From the NCBI RefSeq assembly GCF_036898095.1, contig NC_090728.1, positions 83,882,391 through 83,946,390 on the forward strand: DNA of 64,000 nt, in the 5' to 3' direction. How positions within the stretch are numbered: the first letter of the stretch is position 1; each line of letters starts with the position of its first letter. Positions 22,030-32,869 of the stretch are shown in pieces. Below the pieces are notes generated by a model that had not been told where the DNA came from, ran no database searches, and saw only the letters and a list, made by a program, of their open reading frames with translations. The translations under genes and the position numbers were made by a program. The DNA is from Palaemon carinicauda. Lineage: Eukaryota > Arthropoda > Malacostraca > Decapoda > Palaemonidae.

Positions 22030-22511
22030 TGGTAAATTTTCACCGGCCGTCACAGGTCGACCCAGAAAAGGGATTTTGACGAAGGAAAAATCTATTTCTG
22101 GGGAGAGACCTGTGACGCCCGATGAAACCCTTCCCGGTTATTTTTGTACGGACCCACCCTTTCCTTGCCAAGCCATATGTTTTTGCAGAAGGATGACCTA
22201 GAAGGCGTTCGTGTGGGTGACGGTGGCGTGGTACAAGTGTGGTTTCTGGGGTCTTTGTTACGGCCCTTCCTTTTGATGAAGGAGTTATCTAATTGGAAGA
22301 CAGCCTGTGAATAGTGGTTTTCACACGCCCCTGATGTATACACGACACTCACGAGGTGCTCGCGCGAGGGTGTTAACCTCAGCATTCCATGCTTTTATTT
22401 TTCTCTGGTATATTTGGAAGATTTATATCAGAAAAGGTAGAAAGAAGGACTTTTCACCGGGCGTCACAGGTCTCTCCCCAGAAATAGATTTTTCCTCCAT
22501 CAAAATCCCTT
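22030..22511 (+). repeat. DIRS-2 internal complementary region and 3' ITR
   Basis: 22030-22115 joins the complement of the 5' terminus (ggtcgacccagaaa) to the complement of the 3' terminus (agggattttgacg). From about 22195 to 22500 it is the inverted copy of the outer 5' end. The 3' terminus abuts (ATT)n. Confidence 0.85.
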
Positions 22512-22526
22512 TATTATTATTATTAA

Positions 22527-22565
<39 letters not shown>

Positions 22566-22680
22566 TATTATCATCATTAGTATTGTTTTTATTATTATTT
22601 TTATTATTATCATTGATATTGAAATGATTAAAATTATTACATTATTATTATTATTGTTATTATTATTATTATTTTCAAGA
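22512..22680. repeat. (ATT)n microsatellite
   Basis: Nearly continuous ATT/ATC-type trinucleotides, interrupted near 22585-22640. The long Asn-rich or Leu-rich frames across it are artefacts. Confidence 0.9.
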
Positions 22681-22689
22681 TAAAGTGCC

Positions 22690-22957
22690 ATCGTTCCTGA
22701 AATAACAAAACTGTGTTCGAAGTTGTCCTGTGTTTGTTGCAAGTCTGTTTTCATGCCATCCACATGAAGCAATGTTTTGGTAACCAGAATATCGCTTTTT
22801 GAGACATTGGGTAATGGTTGTTGCAATACTCCCTTCTCCCCCCAAAAAATAACAAATCTTGAGAGTGAATTGTCCGAGATGTGACGGGGCGGTTGGTCGA
22901 TGTTAATCTTTTCTGAAGAACACATATTTGATACGTTTGAGTTCTCTGGGGATGCAT
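22690..22957 (-). pseudogene. Possible distal part of the Gypsy integrase relic split by DIRS-1
   Basis: The minus strand weakly resembles the post-integrase segment of Gypsy polyproteins (a V-F-x-R-K-D-x-x-R-P-like stretch near 22930). It lies exactly where the relic at 29469-30070 would continue if DIRS-1 were removed. Frameshifts are present. The assignment depends on position as much as on sequence. Confidence 0.35.
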
Positions 22958-23142
22958 GTTTTTATGAATAGAACTTACCTGGCAGTTATATATATATACA
23001 GTAGCTGTCTCCACGACTGCGGCAGAATTTAATCGAAAATCGCGGCAACCGCCTTGTGGTGGTTGTGTGGTTAGATGGTTAACAACCCTTACAGGGTGGT
23101 ACTTGGAATCATTCCCATTTTCTGTTCCTCAGATTATCTCTG
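22958..23142 (+). repeat. DIRS-1 5' inverted terminal repeat
   Basis: The block from gaacttacctggcagttata to ttctgttcctcagattatct is found inverted at 29267-29440. It contains an AT repeat, gtggtggttgtgtggtt and the start of the leader. Confidence 0.85.
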
Positions 23143-23300
23143 CCGGCCGGATCGACAACATCGTTGGTCCGCCTTTCAGAGTTTTTCGGATCGCTTTCCC
23201 TTCATCGCCTTTTTGGACTTCGTTTTTGGTGAAGTACACTGTGTTGGGATTTGGCAATCGTGTTGTTTTTGTTTTTTGTCTTTTTTCCTTTATTATCATG

Positions 23301-25763
23301 AGTGAGAAAATTCATTATCATGTTTGTGCGAATGATATTTGCAAGGTGAGGTTGCCGAAACTTTCGGTTGACCCTCACACTATCTGTATGGGTTGCAGGG
23401 GGTTTGAATGTGCTTTAGATAATAAGTGCAAGGAATGCGAGGTTTTAAGTGATGATGATTAGTTAGCTATGCAGCGCTATGTGCGCAAACTTGAGATTGA
23501 TAGAGTTAGAAGAGCTAAATCAAAGTCAAAGTCTGCTAGTGAGCCTAGCTTAGATTTATCTATTGACCCTTTGCTTGTAACCCTTTTGGAAGGTATTCCT
23601 TCCCCAAATGTAGTGACTCCTGCCCCTTCTACAGGACCTGTGCCTACGGATGACCCTGGGTATGCTAAATTAGCTGCTGAATTGGAGGCCATTAAAGCAC
23701 AGTTGGAGGCCTTTAAAGGTAAGAGTGTAGGTGAAATTAGTGCTTGTGAAAGTGCAGTGGAGGTGGCGACTGATCGAATCTGTCATACCCCTAGGTCTAG
23801 ACCTCTACCAAGCTCCCAGGACCAAGGGAGAAGGTACGTCAAAAGCCGAAAGGGGGTGAGAGGTGCTTATCCTCGGTCAGTCGTCGCCTCAGACAGTCCT
23901 GTTGCGATCTCCCAGGCTGCTCTTGACCGCCGTAGGAAAGGCGTGTCGGATACGTTTGTGTCTTTGCCTGATCGTTCTCCCAGACGTAATTGGCGTTACG
24001 GATCAAGACCAATGAAGAGAGGGTGGAACCGGGACGTGCAGTCTCGCTCTCCCTCTCCCGGTTCGAGTAGCAGAGACCCTGATCCTTCGGAAGACGATTT
24101 CAATGTTTCTGTTAAAAGGGCGAAACAGAGAGTCCTTAGCCCAGTTAATCCTGCTAGACTCCCTGCTTCTTCTGCCAGCGCTCCCAGTCAAGCCGTACGA
24201 CAACTGCCGTCTTCGGCACCGCGAGAGCCAGCGGAGGTTGCTAATGCTTTCATGGTTGTTATGCAGGATCAACTTTCATCGTTAGTTAAAGCTTTCAGCC
24301 ACACTTCTCAGTCCGTCAGATGTAAGGACGTCTCTTTGCCTGTTAAGAGATCTTCTTCTAAGAGAGATTTTAGTATCTCTCCCAAGAAACCTCTGCGCAC
24401 TTCGTCGGCCGTACGACAACGTACACCCACTTCATCGGCAGGCTGCCAGGAATTTCCTTCTCCCCTCTCCCGGCGCCAGGATGATACTGCCTCTCGTTCT
24501 CGGCGCCGTGACGATTCCGTTTCCCTTTCGAAACGCCTGGACGTTACTGCCTCGTTTCTTAAGAAACAGGATGAATGCAGTCTGCATTTTCAAGGCGACG
24601 GCAGCCTGCATCTTCAGGACGCTTCCGTTTCTCATCATCGGGACGATGCTGCCTCTCGTCATCGTGACGATACCGCTTCTCGTCATCGTGACGATACCGC
24701 TTCTCGCCGACTGGATGTTAGCGGCGCTCGGCGCCAGGATTCAAACAGCTCTCGCTGCCAGACTGCTGGCAGCCCAACTCTTCGGGATGTTATCCTTGAG
24801 CAGGACCTTGAAGATATTTCGGAAGAGGAAGAAAAACCTGCCGACTCTTCTAGCGATTACAAGGTTCTTTCTCGCTCTCTTTTGGAACTTTATGGGGAGG
24901 AATTTCAACCTTCGGCCCCTCGTTCTCCTCAGTCTCAATTTACCAGGAAGAAAGCTACTAAGTCTTCGGCCTTCATCAAAATGAAACTTTCAATTTCGGC
25001 CAGGAAAGCTCTCGCTAAAGTGGATGATTGGATGAAGGAACGGAGACAAGCTGTCAAGACCACCTTTTCTTTTCCACCGTCTCGGCTCGCTTCCAAGGCC
25101 GGTATGTGGTATGAGACAGGGGAACCTTTGGGGTTAGGAGTGCCTTCCTCCTCCCAAGGTGACTTCTCGGCCCTTGTGGACTCGGCAAGAAGGCATGCTT
25201 TAAACTCTGCCAAGGTGATGTGGTCCATGTCGGAGCTTGATCACCTCATCAAGGGAATTTTCAGGGTTTTCGAGGTTTTCAGCTTCCTGGACTGGTCTCT
25301 CGGGACTCTGGCCAGGAAGTCTGAACTCCTGGAGGACACGAAGGACCTGACGAGTATCATGTCCTGCATGGACAAAGCTTTAAGGGATGGAGCTAATGAA
25401 TTGGCTTCCCTTTTCTCAGGAGGGGTCTTAAAGAAGAGGTCCCTTTTGTGCTCCTTCACCTCTAGATCTGTGACTGTTGCCCAGAAGTCGGAGCTACTTT
25501 ACGCCCCTTTTTCATGTCATCTTTTTCCTGAGGCTCTGGTCAGAGATATCTCCCTTTCTCTGGCTCAGAAGGCTACTCAGGACCTTTTGTCTCGGTCGGC
25601 TAGAAAGACCTTATCTGTTGCTCCTGCTCCTCTGAAGAAGGAGGAGATGTTTCAACAGCCCTTTCGGGGCAGGATCTCCTCGAGAGTGGATTTTAGGGGG
25701 AGAAGACAAGAGTCAGGGCCAAGGACCAGCAGGGGTGCGTTTAGGACCCGGTCCAAAAAATGA
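23301..25763 (+). CDS. DIRS-1 Gag-like protein, with an in-frame TAG
   Basis: An N-terminal segment (23301-23462) carries a cysteine-rich motif, C-M-G-C-R-G-F-E-C and K-C-K-E-C, likely a zinc-binding start of Gag. An in-frame TAG at 23460-23462 is followed after two codons by ATG 23469 and a 764-residue open frame. That frame is rich in Ser/Arg/Pro, with repeated RHRDDTAS units (about 24640-24710) and a basic C-terminus (RGRRQESGPRTSRGAFRTRS). Such proteins are thought to coat the element RNA. The two parts share a frame, so the TAG looks like a recent nonsense change; a start at 23469 is the alternative. Confidence 0.75.
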
Positions 25764-27822
25764 GATGGAAGTCCTCCAGACACCAGTAGGGGCAAGACTG
25801 TCTCGTTTTTGGCAGTCTTGGAAAAGGAGAGGGGCGGACACCTGGTCCCTCTCAGTCGTCAAGGAAGGTTACAAGATCCCCTTTTTAAAGAAACCACCTC
25901 TCTCAGACTCTCCCCTGGCCTTAGTGGCTCAGTACACCGACGCGGGGAAACGAGAGGCTCTTCTGGAGCTAGTCGACCAGATGTTGGTCAAGGGAGCAAT
26001 AGAGCCAGTTCAAGACCTCGCCTCCCCAGGCTTTTACAATCGCCTGTTTCTGGTTCCCAAGAACTCGGGTGGATGGAGACCAGTCCTAGATGTCAGCTCT
26101 CTGAACGCCTTCGTGGAGAAAACAAAGTTCTCCATGGAGACGACTCAGTCAGTGCTGGCTGCAGTTCGTCCAGGAGACTGGATGGTTTCTCTCAACCTGC
26201 AGGACGCTTATTTTCACGTCCCCATTCATCCGTCTTCGAGGAGATATCTGAGGTTTGTGTTCCAGGGCAAGTGCTTCCAGTTCAGGGCACTTTGCTTCGG
26301 TCTCAGCACAGCTCCCCAAGTTTTCACCAGACTAATGGCGAATGTGGCAGGCTGGTTACACCAGGAGGGGATAAGGGTCTCCTTCTATCTAGACGACTGG
26401 CTGATCCGGTCACAGTCGAAAGAGAAATGTCTGGAGGACCTAATGAAAACTTATACGATTACTCAGGACCTGGGACTCATCGTCAACTGGGGGAAGTCTC
26501 AGACTGAGCCGAATCAGACTATTCTCTATTTGGGGATAGTTCTGAATTCAGTTCTTTTTCAGGCTTCTCCCTCCCAGGAGAGGCAGACCAGGTGCCTGGA
26601 CAAAGTCAAAGACTTTTTGAGGAAGCAGGAATGCTCAGCGAAGGAGTGGATGAGTCTGCTGGGAACTCTATCCTCCCTGGAGCAGTTTGTCCCTTTAGGG
26701 AGACTGCACCTAAGGCCTCTGCAACACTTCCTCGCAAAGGTTTGGAACAGAAAGATCCAGGAGGACACTTTTTCTTTTCCCATCCCGACAGAGATCAAGG
26801 ATCTTTTAATGTGGTGGCTGGACCCAGCTCTGTTGGGAAAAGGGATCTCCTTGTTCAAGAAGAACCCCGACCTAGTGTTATTCTCAGACGCGTCCGAGTC
26901 AGGCTGGGGAGCAACACTAGGGAACAAAGAGGTCTCAGGTATTTGGGAAGGGAGTCAGGCCAGTTGGCATATCAACAGGAAGGAATTGATGGCCATTTTG
27001 TTAGGGCTCAAGGCCTTCAAAACCTCGGTGTTGGGAAAGACTGTGGAGATCAATTCCGACAACACCACAGCTCTCGCGTACATAAGGAAGCAAGGGGGAA
27101 CTCACTCCCTCTCCCTGTTCTCAACTGCGAGAGAGCTTCTCCTCTGGGCGAACGAGAACGAGACCCAGCTGTTGACAAGGTTTGTTCAAGGGCAGAGAAA
27201 CATCAGGGCAGACATGCTCAGCAGGAGGGGACAGGTCCTTCCTACAGAGTGGACTCTCAACCCGCATGTCTGTCGGAGCCTCTGGAAGTTGTGGGGCATA
27301 CCAGTAATATACTTTTTCGCCTCCGGTCTAAACAAGAGGATCCCCAACTACTGCTCCCTAGTCCCGGACGAGGAAGCTGTTGCAGTGGACGCCTTCTTGA
27401 TGGATTGGACGGGGCTGGACATGTATGCCTTTCACCCGTTCAAAATCATCAATCTGGTTGTCAGGAAGTTCGCTCTCCTCGATTCGGGACGAATGATCCT
27501 AGTGGCTCCATTCTGGCCTGCGAGGGAATGGTTCACCGAAGTGGTAGGGTTACTGATGGACTTTACAAGAAGACTCCCGGCAAGTCCAGATCTTCTCAGA
27601 CAACCCCACTTCGAGAGATTTCACCAAAACCCCCTCGCTCTCAATCTGACTGCCTTCAGACTGTCGAGAAGCTCATTAGATCTCGAGGCTTTTCGGCACA
27701 AGCGGCGAAAGCTATTGCCAGGGCAAGGAGGATCTCTTCACAAAGAGTCTACCAGTCAAAGTGGGAGACCTTTAGAGCTTGGTGCAGGAGGCGCAAGGTT
27801 TCCTCGTCCTCTACCTCTCTAA
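25735..27822 (+). CDS. DIRS-1 reverse transcriptase/RNase H
   Basis: The 695-residue open frame overlaps the end of Gag by 29 bases in the +1 frame. The RT block runs from about residue 60 (GAIEPV, RLFLVPKNSGGWRPVLDVS) through LQDAYFHVPI and FGLSTAPQVFTRLM to the catalytic FYLDDWLI (about residue 217). The RNase H block starts near residue 383 with LFSDASESGWG and includes INSDNTTALAYI and NIRADMLSR. It would copy the element RNA into DNA and degrade the template. All catalytic aspartates seen in DIRS-3 are present. It overlaps the recombinase frame over its whole second half. Confidence 0.9.
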   Translation: MRLGPGPKNEMEVLQTPVGARLSRFWQSWKRRGADTWSLSVVKEGYKIPFLKKPPLSDSPLALVAQYTDAGKREALLELVDQMLVKGAIEPVQDLASPGFYNRLFLVPKNSGGWRPVLDVSSLNAFVEKTKFSMETTQSVLAAVRPGDWMVSLNLQDAYFHVPIHPSSRRYLRFVFQGKCFQFRALCFGLSTAPQVFTRLMANVAGWLHQEGIRVSFYLDDWLIRSQSKEKCLEDLMKTYTITQDLGLIVNWGKSQTEPNQTILYLGIVLNSVLFQASPSQERQTRCLDKVKDFLRKQECSAKEWMSLLGTLSSLEQFVPLGRLHLRPLQHFLAKVWNRKIQEDTFSFPIPTEIKDLLMWWLDPALLGKGISLFKKNPDLVLFSDASESGWGATLGNKEVSGIWEGSQASWHINRKELMAILLGLKAFKTSVLGKTVEINSDNTTALAYIRKQGGTHSLSLFSTARELLLWANENETQLLTRFVQGQRNIRADMLSRRGQVLPTEWTLNPHVCRSLWKLWGIPVIYFFASGLNKRIPNYCSLVPDEEAVAVDAFLMDWTGLDMYAFHPFKIINLVVRKFALLDSGRMILVAPFWPAREWFTEVVGLLMDFTRRLPASPDLLRQPHFERFHQNPLALNLTAFRLSRSSLDLEAFRHKRRKLLPGQGGSLHKESTSQSGRPLELGAGGARFPRPLPL

Positions 27823-28724
27823 GCCAGATTGCAGACTTTCTTTTGTACCTCAGGCAGGATGCTAAGCTGGCTGTATCTACCATTAAAGGATACAGGAGCA
27901 TGCTCTCAACCCTCTTTAGGCATAGAGGCTTAGAGTTATCTCAGAATAAGGACTTGAAGGACCTCATTAGGTCTTTTGAGACAACGAAGCAGGTGCACTG
28001 AAGACCCCCTTCTTGGAACCTGGATGTGGTGCTTAAGTTTTTGTGCTCCAGGAAGTTTGAGCCTATCTCGCAAGCTTCTCTGCGAGATGTGACTAAGAAG
28101 ACCCTCTTCCTTTTGTCTCTAGCGACTGCCAGGAGGATCAGCGAGGTCCAGGCAATCGAGAAGCGTGTAGGCTTCACCCTAAATGGAGCGGTTTGTTCCT
28201 TGAGGTTCGACTTTCTCGCCAAGAATGAGAACCCTTCGAAACCCTGGCCTAGGACTTTTGAAGTCCCTAACCTCATGAATCTAGTAGGTCAGGAACAGGA
28301 AAGCCTCCTCTGCCCGGTTAGGGCTCTCAAGGCTTATTTGGCCCACACTAAGAGCGTGAGGGGTGCTTCCAAGCCCTTATGGTGTTCAGTGAAGGATCCT
28401 CAAAAACCCCTGTCAAAGAACGCTTTGTCCTTTTTCCTGAGGGAAACTATTAGGGAAGCCCACCTCTTTTGTGAGGAAGAAAACTTCGCCCTGTTAAAAG
28501 TACGGGCTCACGAAGTAAGGGCCATTGCTGCTTCACTGGCATACCGGAAAAATATGTCAGTTAAGCAGATCATGGACGCAACGTTCTGGAGGAACAACTC
28601 TGTCTTCGCTTCTCATTACCTCAGAGAGGTAAGAGTGGACTATGACAAGTGTTATACCTTGGGCCCATACGTAGCTGCGGCTTCTGTATTAGGCAAAGGA
28701 GTTACTACCCCCACTCAACCTTAA
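26592..28724 (+). CDS. DIRS-1 tyrosine recombinase, one nonsense codon
   Basis: It is in the same frame as Gag and overlaps RT-RH to 27822. The true recombinase domain starts at about 27660. It includes a core-binding part (VYQSKWETFRAWCRRRK, FLLYLRQ, STIKGYRSMLSTLFRHRG) and a catalytic part with ATARRISEVQAI (first Arg), RAHEVRAIAAS (His and second Arg) and ASHYLREV (Tyr), ending in TTPTQP. A TGA at 27999-28001 separates the two parts in the same frame. The enzyme would integrate a circular DNA intermediate. Apart from that codon all catalytic residues are in place. Confidence 0.8.
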
Positions 28725-29129
28725 TTTATGTACTTGTATATGGGTTTGTGTTTTTTATGGTTGTCTGAGGTCCTCGTCCTGTGGTACGGTTCCCTCAGTC
28801 CAGATAGATAGTTTATATCTATTTCTGCAAGGTTAGATGGTTAGCTTTAGTAAGGTTGCAGGTTTTTTATGGGAAGGTAGTTTTCTGAAGTCTAGTCAAG
28901 TTGTTGGTCCTACCCCTTTGACAGACTCGATTGAGTTGTTTGCAGCGTAGCAGGTCTACTCCTGGCTGAACACTCCTAAGGGAAAGCGACTCTAGAGGCA
29001 GTTACCTTTGAAGTCAGCTACCTTAGCAGGTAAGGAATCAAGGTGTTTGTTCTCCTACAACTCTTTTGTTGTTTCCCCAACTATGTTTTTCTGTCTGTTT
29101 CCCTCCTCCAAATGTGTGAATCAGCTATA
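28725..29129 (+). other. DIRS-1 3' non-coding region
   Basis: Between the recombinase stop and the internal complementary region. No gene or repeat was recognised. Confidence 0.6.
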
Positions 29130-29468
29130 TATATATAACTGCCAGGTAAGTTCTATTCATAAAAATGGAGCTTTTATGATAAAACAAAGTTTTATGAATA
29201 CTTACCTGGCAGTTATATATATATTTTAAAGCCCACCCACCTCCCCTCAGGAGACAGGTCGGGCAAAGATAATCTGAGGAACAGAAAATGGGAATGATTC
29301 CAAGTACCACCCTGTAAGGGTTGTTAACCATCTAACCACACAACCACCACAAGGCGGTTGCCGCGATTTTCGATTAAATTCTGCCGCAGTCGGAGACTCA
29401 GCTATATATATATAACTGCCAGGTAAGTATTCATAAAACTTTGTTTTATCATAAAAACTCCATTTTTT
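29130..29468 (+). repeat. DIRS-1 internal complementary region and 3' ITR
   Basis: 29130-29215 contains the complement of the left end (ctgccaggtaagttctattc) joined to the complement of the right end (atgataaaacaaagtttta). The inverted copy of the 5' ITR follows to the terminus. Confidence 0.85.
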
Positions 29469-30070
29469 TGGCTGTGGTATATGTTTTTCTTGCTGGAAAA
29501 ATTTCTTTTCAGCATTGCTTTACAGATGTCAGAGAGGATGGTGGGTTCATTTGGGTCCTGAAATATAGTACGTCTGCAGGTGTCTAACGATTGTCCATAA
29601 AGTGCCTCCACCAACAAAGCGTTAGAGGCTGTTCTCAGTTCTAATATAGTCCATGGTAAATCCTTTTTCCATCTTTCATCCTGACACTTGGCAGCGACCA
29701 CTACTTTAAGGGAGCAGTCGAAATGCTCGACCATGCCATAAGCTTCTGGTTTGTATGCCATACTATGGTTTAATTTTGATCCGAGCTGGGGGCTAGAGGA
29801 CTCCATGGGCCTGACATGAAATTAGCTCCCCTATCACTGGTTTTGTATGAGGGAACTCCATGTTTTCTAATCCAATTGAGAAATTCTGCTCAGCCTTCTG
29901 CCATCTGCTGTTTGATAAGTGTTGTCTCGGGCCCTCTGGTATTCTGGTCGATGGTGCTGAAAAAGTATCTATATCCTTCGGAACGGAGTAAGGGTCATAG
30001 TACCAACGTGAATAAGAGCGGAAGTAGTAACTTGCACACCATTGTCCTTTGTCTCGTACTTCATTTTCAA
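29469..30070 (-). pseudogene. Ty3/Gypsy integrase relic, split by DIRS-1
   Basis: On the minus strand the upstream part reads YRYFFSTIDQNTRGPE and SYKTSDRGANFMSGPW, the integrase catalytic core with its D-x-G-x-x-F motif. After a frameshift near 29800 it continues as LGSKLNHSMAYKPEAYGMVE and LPWTILELRTA, including the third catalytic glutamate region. A stop and several substitutions show decay. The distal part may lie at 22690-22957 across DIRS-1. Confidence 0.75.
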
Positions 30071-30339
30071 AGATGAAATTATCTTGATCCTCTTGTTACA
30101 ACCAGGCAGTTGGGAGGATGGTGGTCATGTATAATTATGAACATCAGGTGAGTATAGAAATAAGAAATTTTATTAAAGTTCAATTTATTTTTATGAGCTT
30201 CCCCTGTTGTTTATATTGTTGACTCCTACACACTGCTGGAGGTAGGAAGTCAGTGAAGGAAAGAGATAAGATAAATTTAATTAAAAGCAATATACTATCA
30301 TTAAGGTTTACAGACAAAGATTCAGAAGAGTATCATGAA
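30071..30339. other. Spacer, nothing recognised
   Basis: AT-rich sequence between two Gypsy relics of opposite orientation; no frame or repeat was recognised. Confidence 0.5.
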
Positions 30340-30804
30340 CAGTATACAGTAAGTATCGGTTTATGATGTACCCATTACAGCTAAGGATATTGCACACAAT
30401 ACCAACAAAGACCCAGTACTCAGTAAGGTTTTAAAGAGTTTAATAACGGGTAAGAACTTGTTTGGAAAGGAAGAAAATTGTAAACAATATAAGGATATTT
30501 TGGAATGGACCGAGTGTAACATAAGGTTGTCTCGTGAAAGAATCAAGAGTAGTTATTCCTAGTTCACGATGGAATAAGGCTTTGTTTGAAAGACATGCTG
30601 ATCATCAAGGCATTGTCAGATCATGTGACTGCTAGAGATGGAAAATCTTCAGAGGTAGTTAGATCAAATGAATCAAATATTAACCAAGATGCTCAAACAT
30701 CAAATGTAGATTCAGAATCTATTCATGTACCAGTACAGGATGAAGTTAGAGTACTTCCAAATAGGATGAATAGAGGGAAGCTCAGAGAGAGATTAGATTT
30801 GTAA
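30340..30804 (+). pseudogene. Gypsy polyprotein relic with internal deletion
   Basis: The plus strand resembles the spacer between RNase H and integrase of Gypsy polyproteins (VPITAKDIAHNTNKDPVLSK) and then a zinc-finger-start remnant (HADHQGIV at about 30595). It then jumps to what looks like the polyprotein C-terminus (IHVPVQDEVRVLPNRMN to RERLDL stop at 30804). The integrase core between them is missing. A purine-rich tract and an LTR-like sequence follow. Confidence 0.55.
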
Positions 30805-30839
30805 AGTTTTGAACAATGTCAAGTTAAGGGTGAGGAGAC

Positions 30840-30965
30840 TGTTATGTATTTTGTACTGGAATACCATATGCGCTATGTGTATTGAAAGTAATGTTGCAGT
30901 ATTAGGACCGAGTACCCTGCTTCTCATAAGTCCTGCTATCAATGTGGATGTCATGAGATTCAGGT
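30840..30965 (+). repeat. Probable LTR remnant of the Gypsy relic
   Basis: It begins TGTTATGTATTTT directly after a purine-rich tract (aagggtgaggaga), the usual 3' LTR arrangement. It is truncated where LINE homology begins. There is no partner LTR in the window. Confidence 0.4.
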
Positions 30966-30969
30966 AATA

Positions 30970-32869
30970 AAAGTTTGTGGCAGGCATAACAACTTTTATT
31001 TGTGTTCGATCTACTGGAATCCAGACATAGATGATTCTATCTTCGATTGTCTTCTTACCATTATGGCTAAGATACAAGAAGATGATAGAAAGGCTTCTTT
31101 TGTCTTTGTTGGTGATTTTAATGCTCATCATAGGGAGTGGTTAAGTTCTATCTCTCCTACCGATCGCCATGGCTTAAGAGCTTTAGACTTTGCCTCTGAA
31201 TCAGGCTGTGAGCAAATCATAAATGAAGCTACTCACAGGTCTGGTAATTGCTTGGACCTCGTATTCACTGACTCCCCTGGCGTTATAACTAGTAAGGTTG
31301 GTTCTCCAGTCGGGACATCTGATCATGCCTTGATTTCATTATTGGTGAAGACTGAGCAGCCTGTCCCTGATATATCATATTCTTGTAAAATTTATATGAA
31401 ATCCCAAGCAGACTGGAATGGGATTTTACATGATCTTTTGTGGTTGAATTGGTCACAATTATATAATAGTGTAGATCCTGTTGTCCCTTTGAATGAGAAT
31501 CTAGTCAACATAATTGATAGGCGTATCCCTTCTCGTGTGCTAAGGTACCGAGTGAAGGACAAACCGTGGTTCAATGATGATTGTAGACATGCTTATTTGG
31601 AGAAACAGGAGGCCTATCATCTTTGGAAGGGTAACAGATCAGATTTGACCAGGAACAACTATACTCAGCTTCGAGCTTTTGATCAGAGAGTTTATGCCTC
31701 AACTGAAAAGGAGTACAATTTAACCATAAAAGAAACACTTTCTGGTGCAACTCAGGAACATAAATGGTGGTCTACCCTTAAATCTGCACTCTTTGGTGTA
31801 GATGCAACAGTTCCTCCTTTACTTAAACCAGATGGCTCAGTCACCCTTTTGGCTGATGTTTTCGACAGTAAACAGAGTAATGAAAAACTTGAACTTCCTC
31901 ATTCCTGTTTTCCTGAGGCTAAACTAACTAGTATAGCTTTTCGATCTCGTGAGATTAAAGCTCTGTTGGTGGACCTTGATGCTTATGGAGGTGTAGACCC
32001 AAATGGTATTTTTCCTTTGTTTTTTATAAAGACAGCAGATTTCTTAGCTCCAAAGATATCTGTTATTTTGCGCAAGTTAGCAAGAAGAGGAGCTTTTAGC
32101 ACTAGTTGGAGAATTGGTAATGTTACTCCTCTATGTAAATGTGTTTGTGGTAGCTCAAATCCCACTGATTACCGCCCAATTTTCATAACTCATATTATCT
32201 AAAGTTTTTGAACGTCTTCTGGCAAAACGTCTTAATAGGTTTGCTGAAGGTAATCATCTACTCCCTAGTTTGCAATTTGGTTTTCGTAAAGGCCTTGGAG
32301 CATGTGATGCCCTTCTCACAATCTCCAATGCTGTACAGAAATCCCTTGATTGTGGTCGGGAAGTTCGTATGATTGGCCTTGATTTTAGTGCTGCCTTTGA
32401 CCGTGTTAATCATGAGGCCCTTGTTTTCAAACTGAAACAGTTGGGAGTGGGTGGGTCGTTTCATAGCATTATTATTGATTTTTTAAGTAATAGATCTCAA
32501 AGAGTTGTTGTTGATGGGCACCATAGTGATTATAGGAATGTGATATCCGGTGTTCCACAAGGTAGTGTTCTTGGCCCATTACTTTTCATACTATATACAC
32601 ATGACATGTGGTTTGGCCTAGAAAACAAGCTTGTTGCATATGCAGATGATGCTACTCTCTTTGCATCAATTCCATCCCCTGAATGTAGATCTAGGGTTGG
32701 TGAATCCCTTAATAGAGATTTAGCTAGAATTAGTGCATGGTGCAAATTATGGGGTATGAAGTTGAATCCTAACAAAACTCAAAGTATGATTGTAAGTAGG
32801 TCAAGGACGGTGGCTCCTCAACATCCGGATCTCAGTATTGATAATGTTTCTTTAAATATGTATGACTTT
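30970..32869 (+). pseudogene. LINE endonuclease-reverse transcriptase, N-terminal part
   Basis: The APE-type endonuclease shows SFVFVGDFNAHHREWL, RLDLVF-like NCLDLVFTDSPGV and GTSDHALISLL (catalytic Asp/His). The RT follows with FRKGLGACDALLTI, IGLDFSAAFDRVNHEAL, GVPQGSVLGPLLFILY and AYADDATLFA (catalytic DD). A frameshift near 32195-32202 separates the two open frames, and the coding sequence is cut at 32869 by Gypsy-A. The proteins would nick the target and prime reverse transcription. It resembles jockey/I-type LINEs; the exact clade is not settled. Confidence 0.85.
32865..32869. repeat. Gypsy-A target-site duplication, left copy
   Basis: ACTTT, repeated at 37814-37818 directly beyond the other LTR. 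Confidence 0.85.

Larger units (their letters stand above)
14374..22511 (+). mobile_element. DIRS-like retrotransposon DIRS-2, decayed
   Basis: The 5' terminus is TTTCTGGGTCGA and the 3' terminus ends TCAAAATCCC. Inverted repeats lie at 14374-14680 and about 22195-22500, with an internal complementary region at 22030-22115. Gag, RT-RH and YR relics follow in order on the plus strand. A second, more divergent copy of the 5' end starts at 15194. Both flanks are (ATT)n, so it sits in a microsatellite. Key catalytic residues are lost in RT, RNase H and YR, so it cannot move on its own. Confidence 0.85.
22958..29468 (+). mobile_element. DIRS-like retrotransposon DIRS-1, near-intact
   Basis: Inverted repeats of about 180 bases lie at 22958-23142 and 29267-29440. 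An internal complementary region at about 29130-29215 joins both ends. Gag, RT-RH and YR frames follow on the plus strand in the same arrangement as in DIRS-3. Only two in-frame nonsense codons interrupt the domains, TAG at 23460 in Gag and TGA at 27999 in YR. It belongs to a different DIRS lineage from DIRS-3 because its ITR and Gag are unrelated in sequence. It is inserted in a Gypsy relic. Confidence 0.85.

Noticed and set aside
22307..22925. Leu-rich (plus) and Asn-rich (minus) frames
   Set aside because: They are translations of the (ATT)n microsatellite and the DIRS-2 ITR; no domain.
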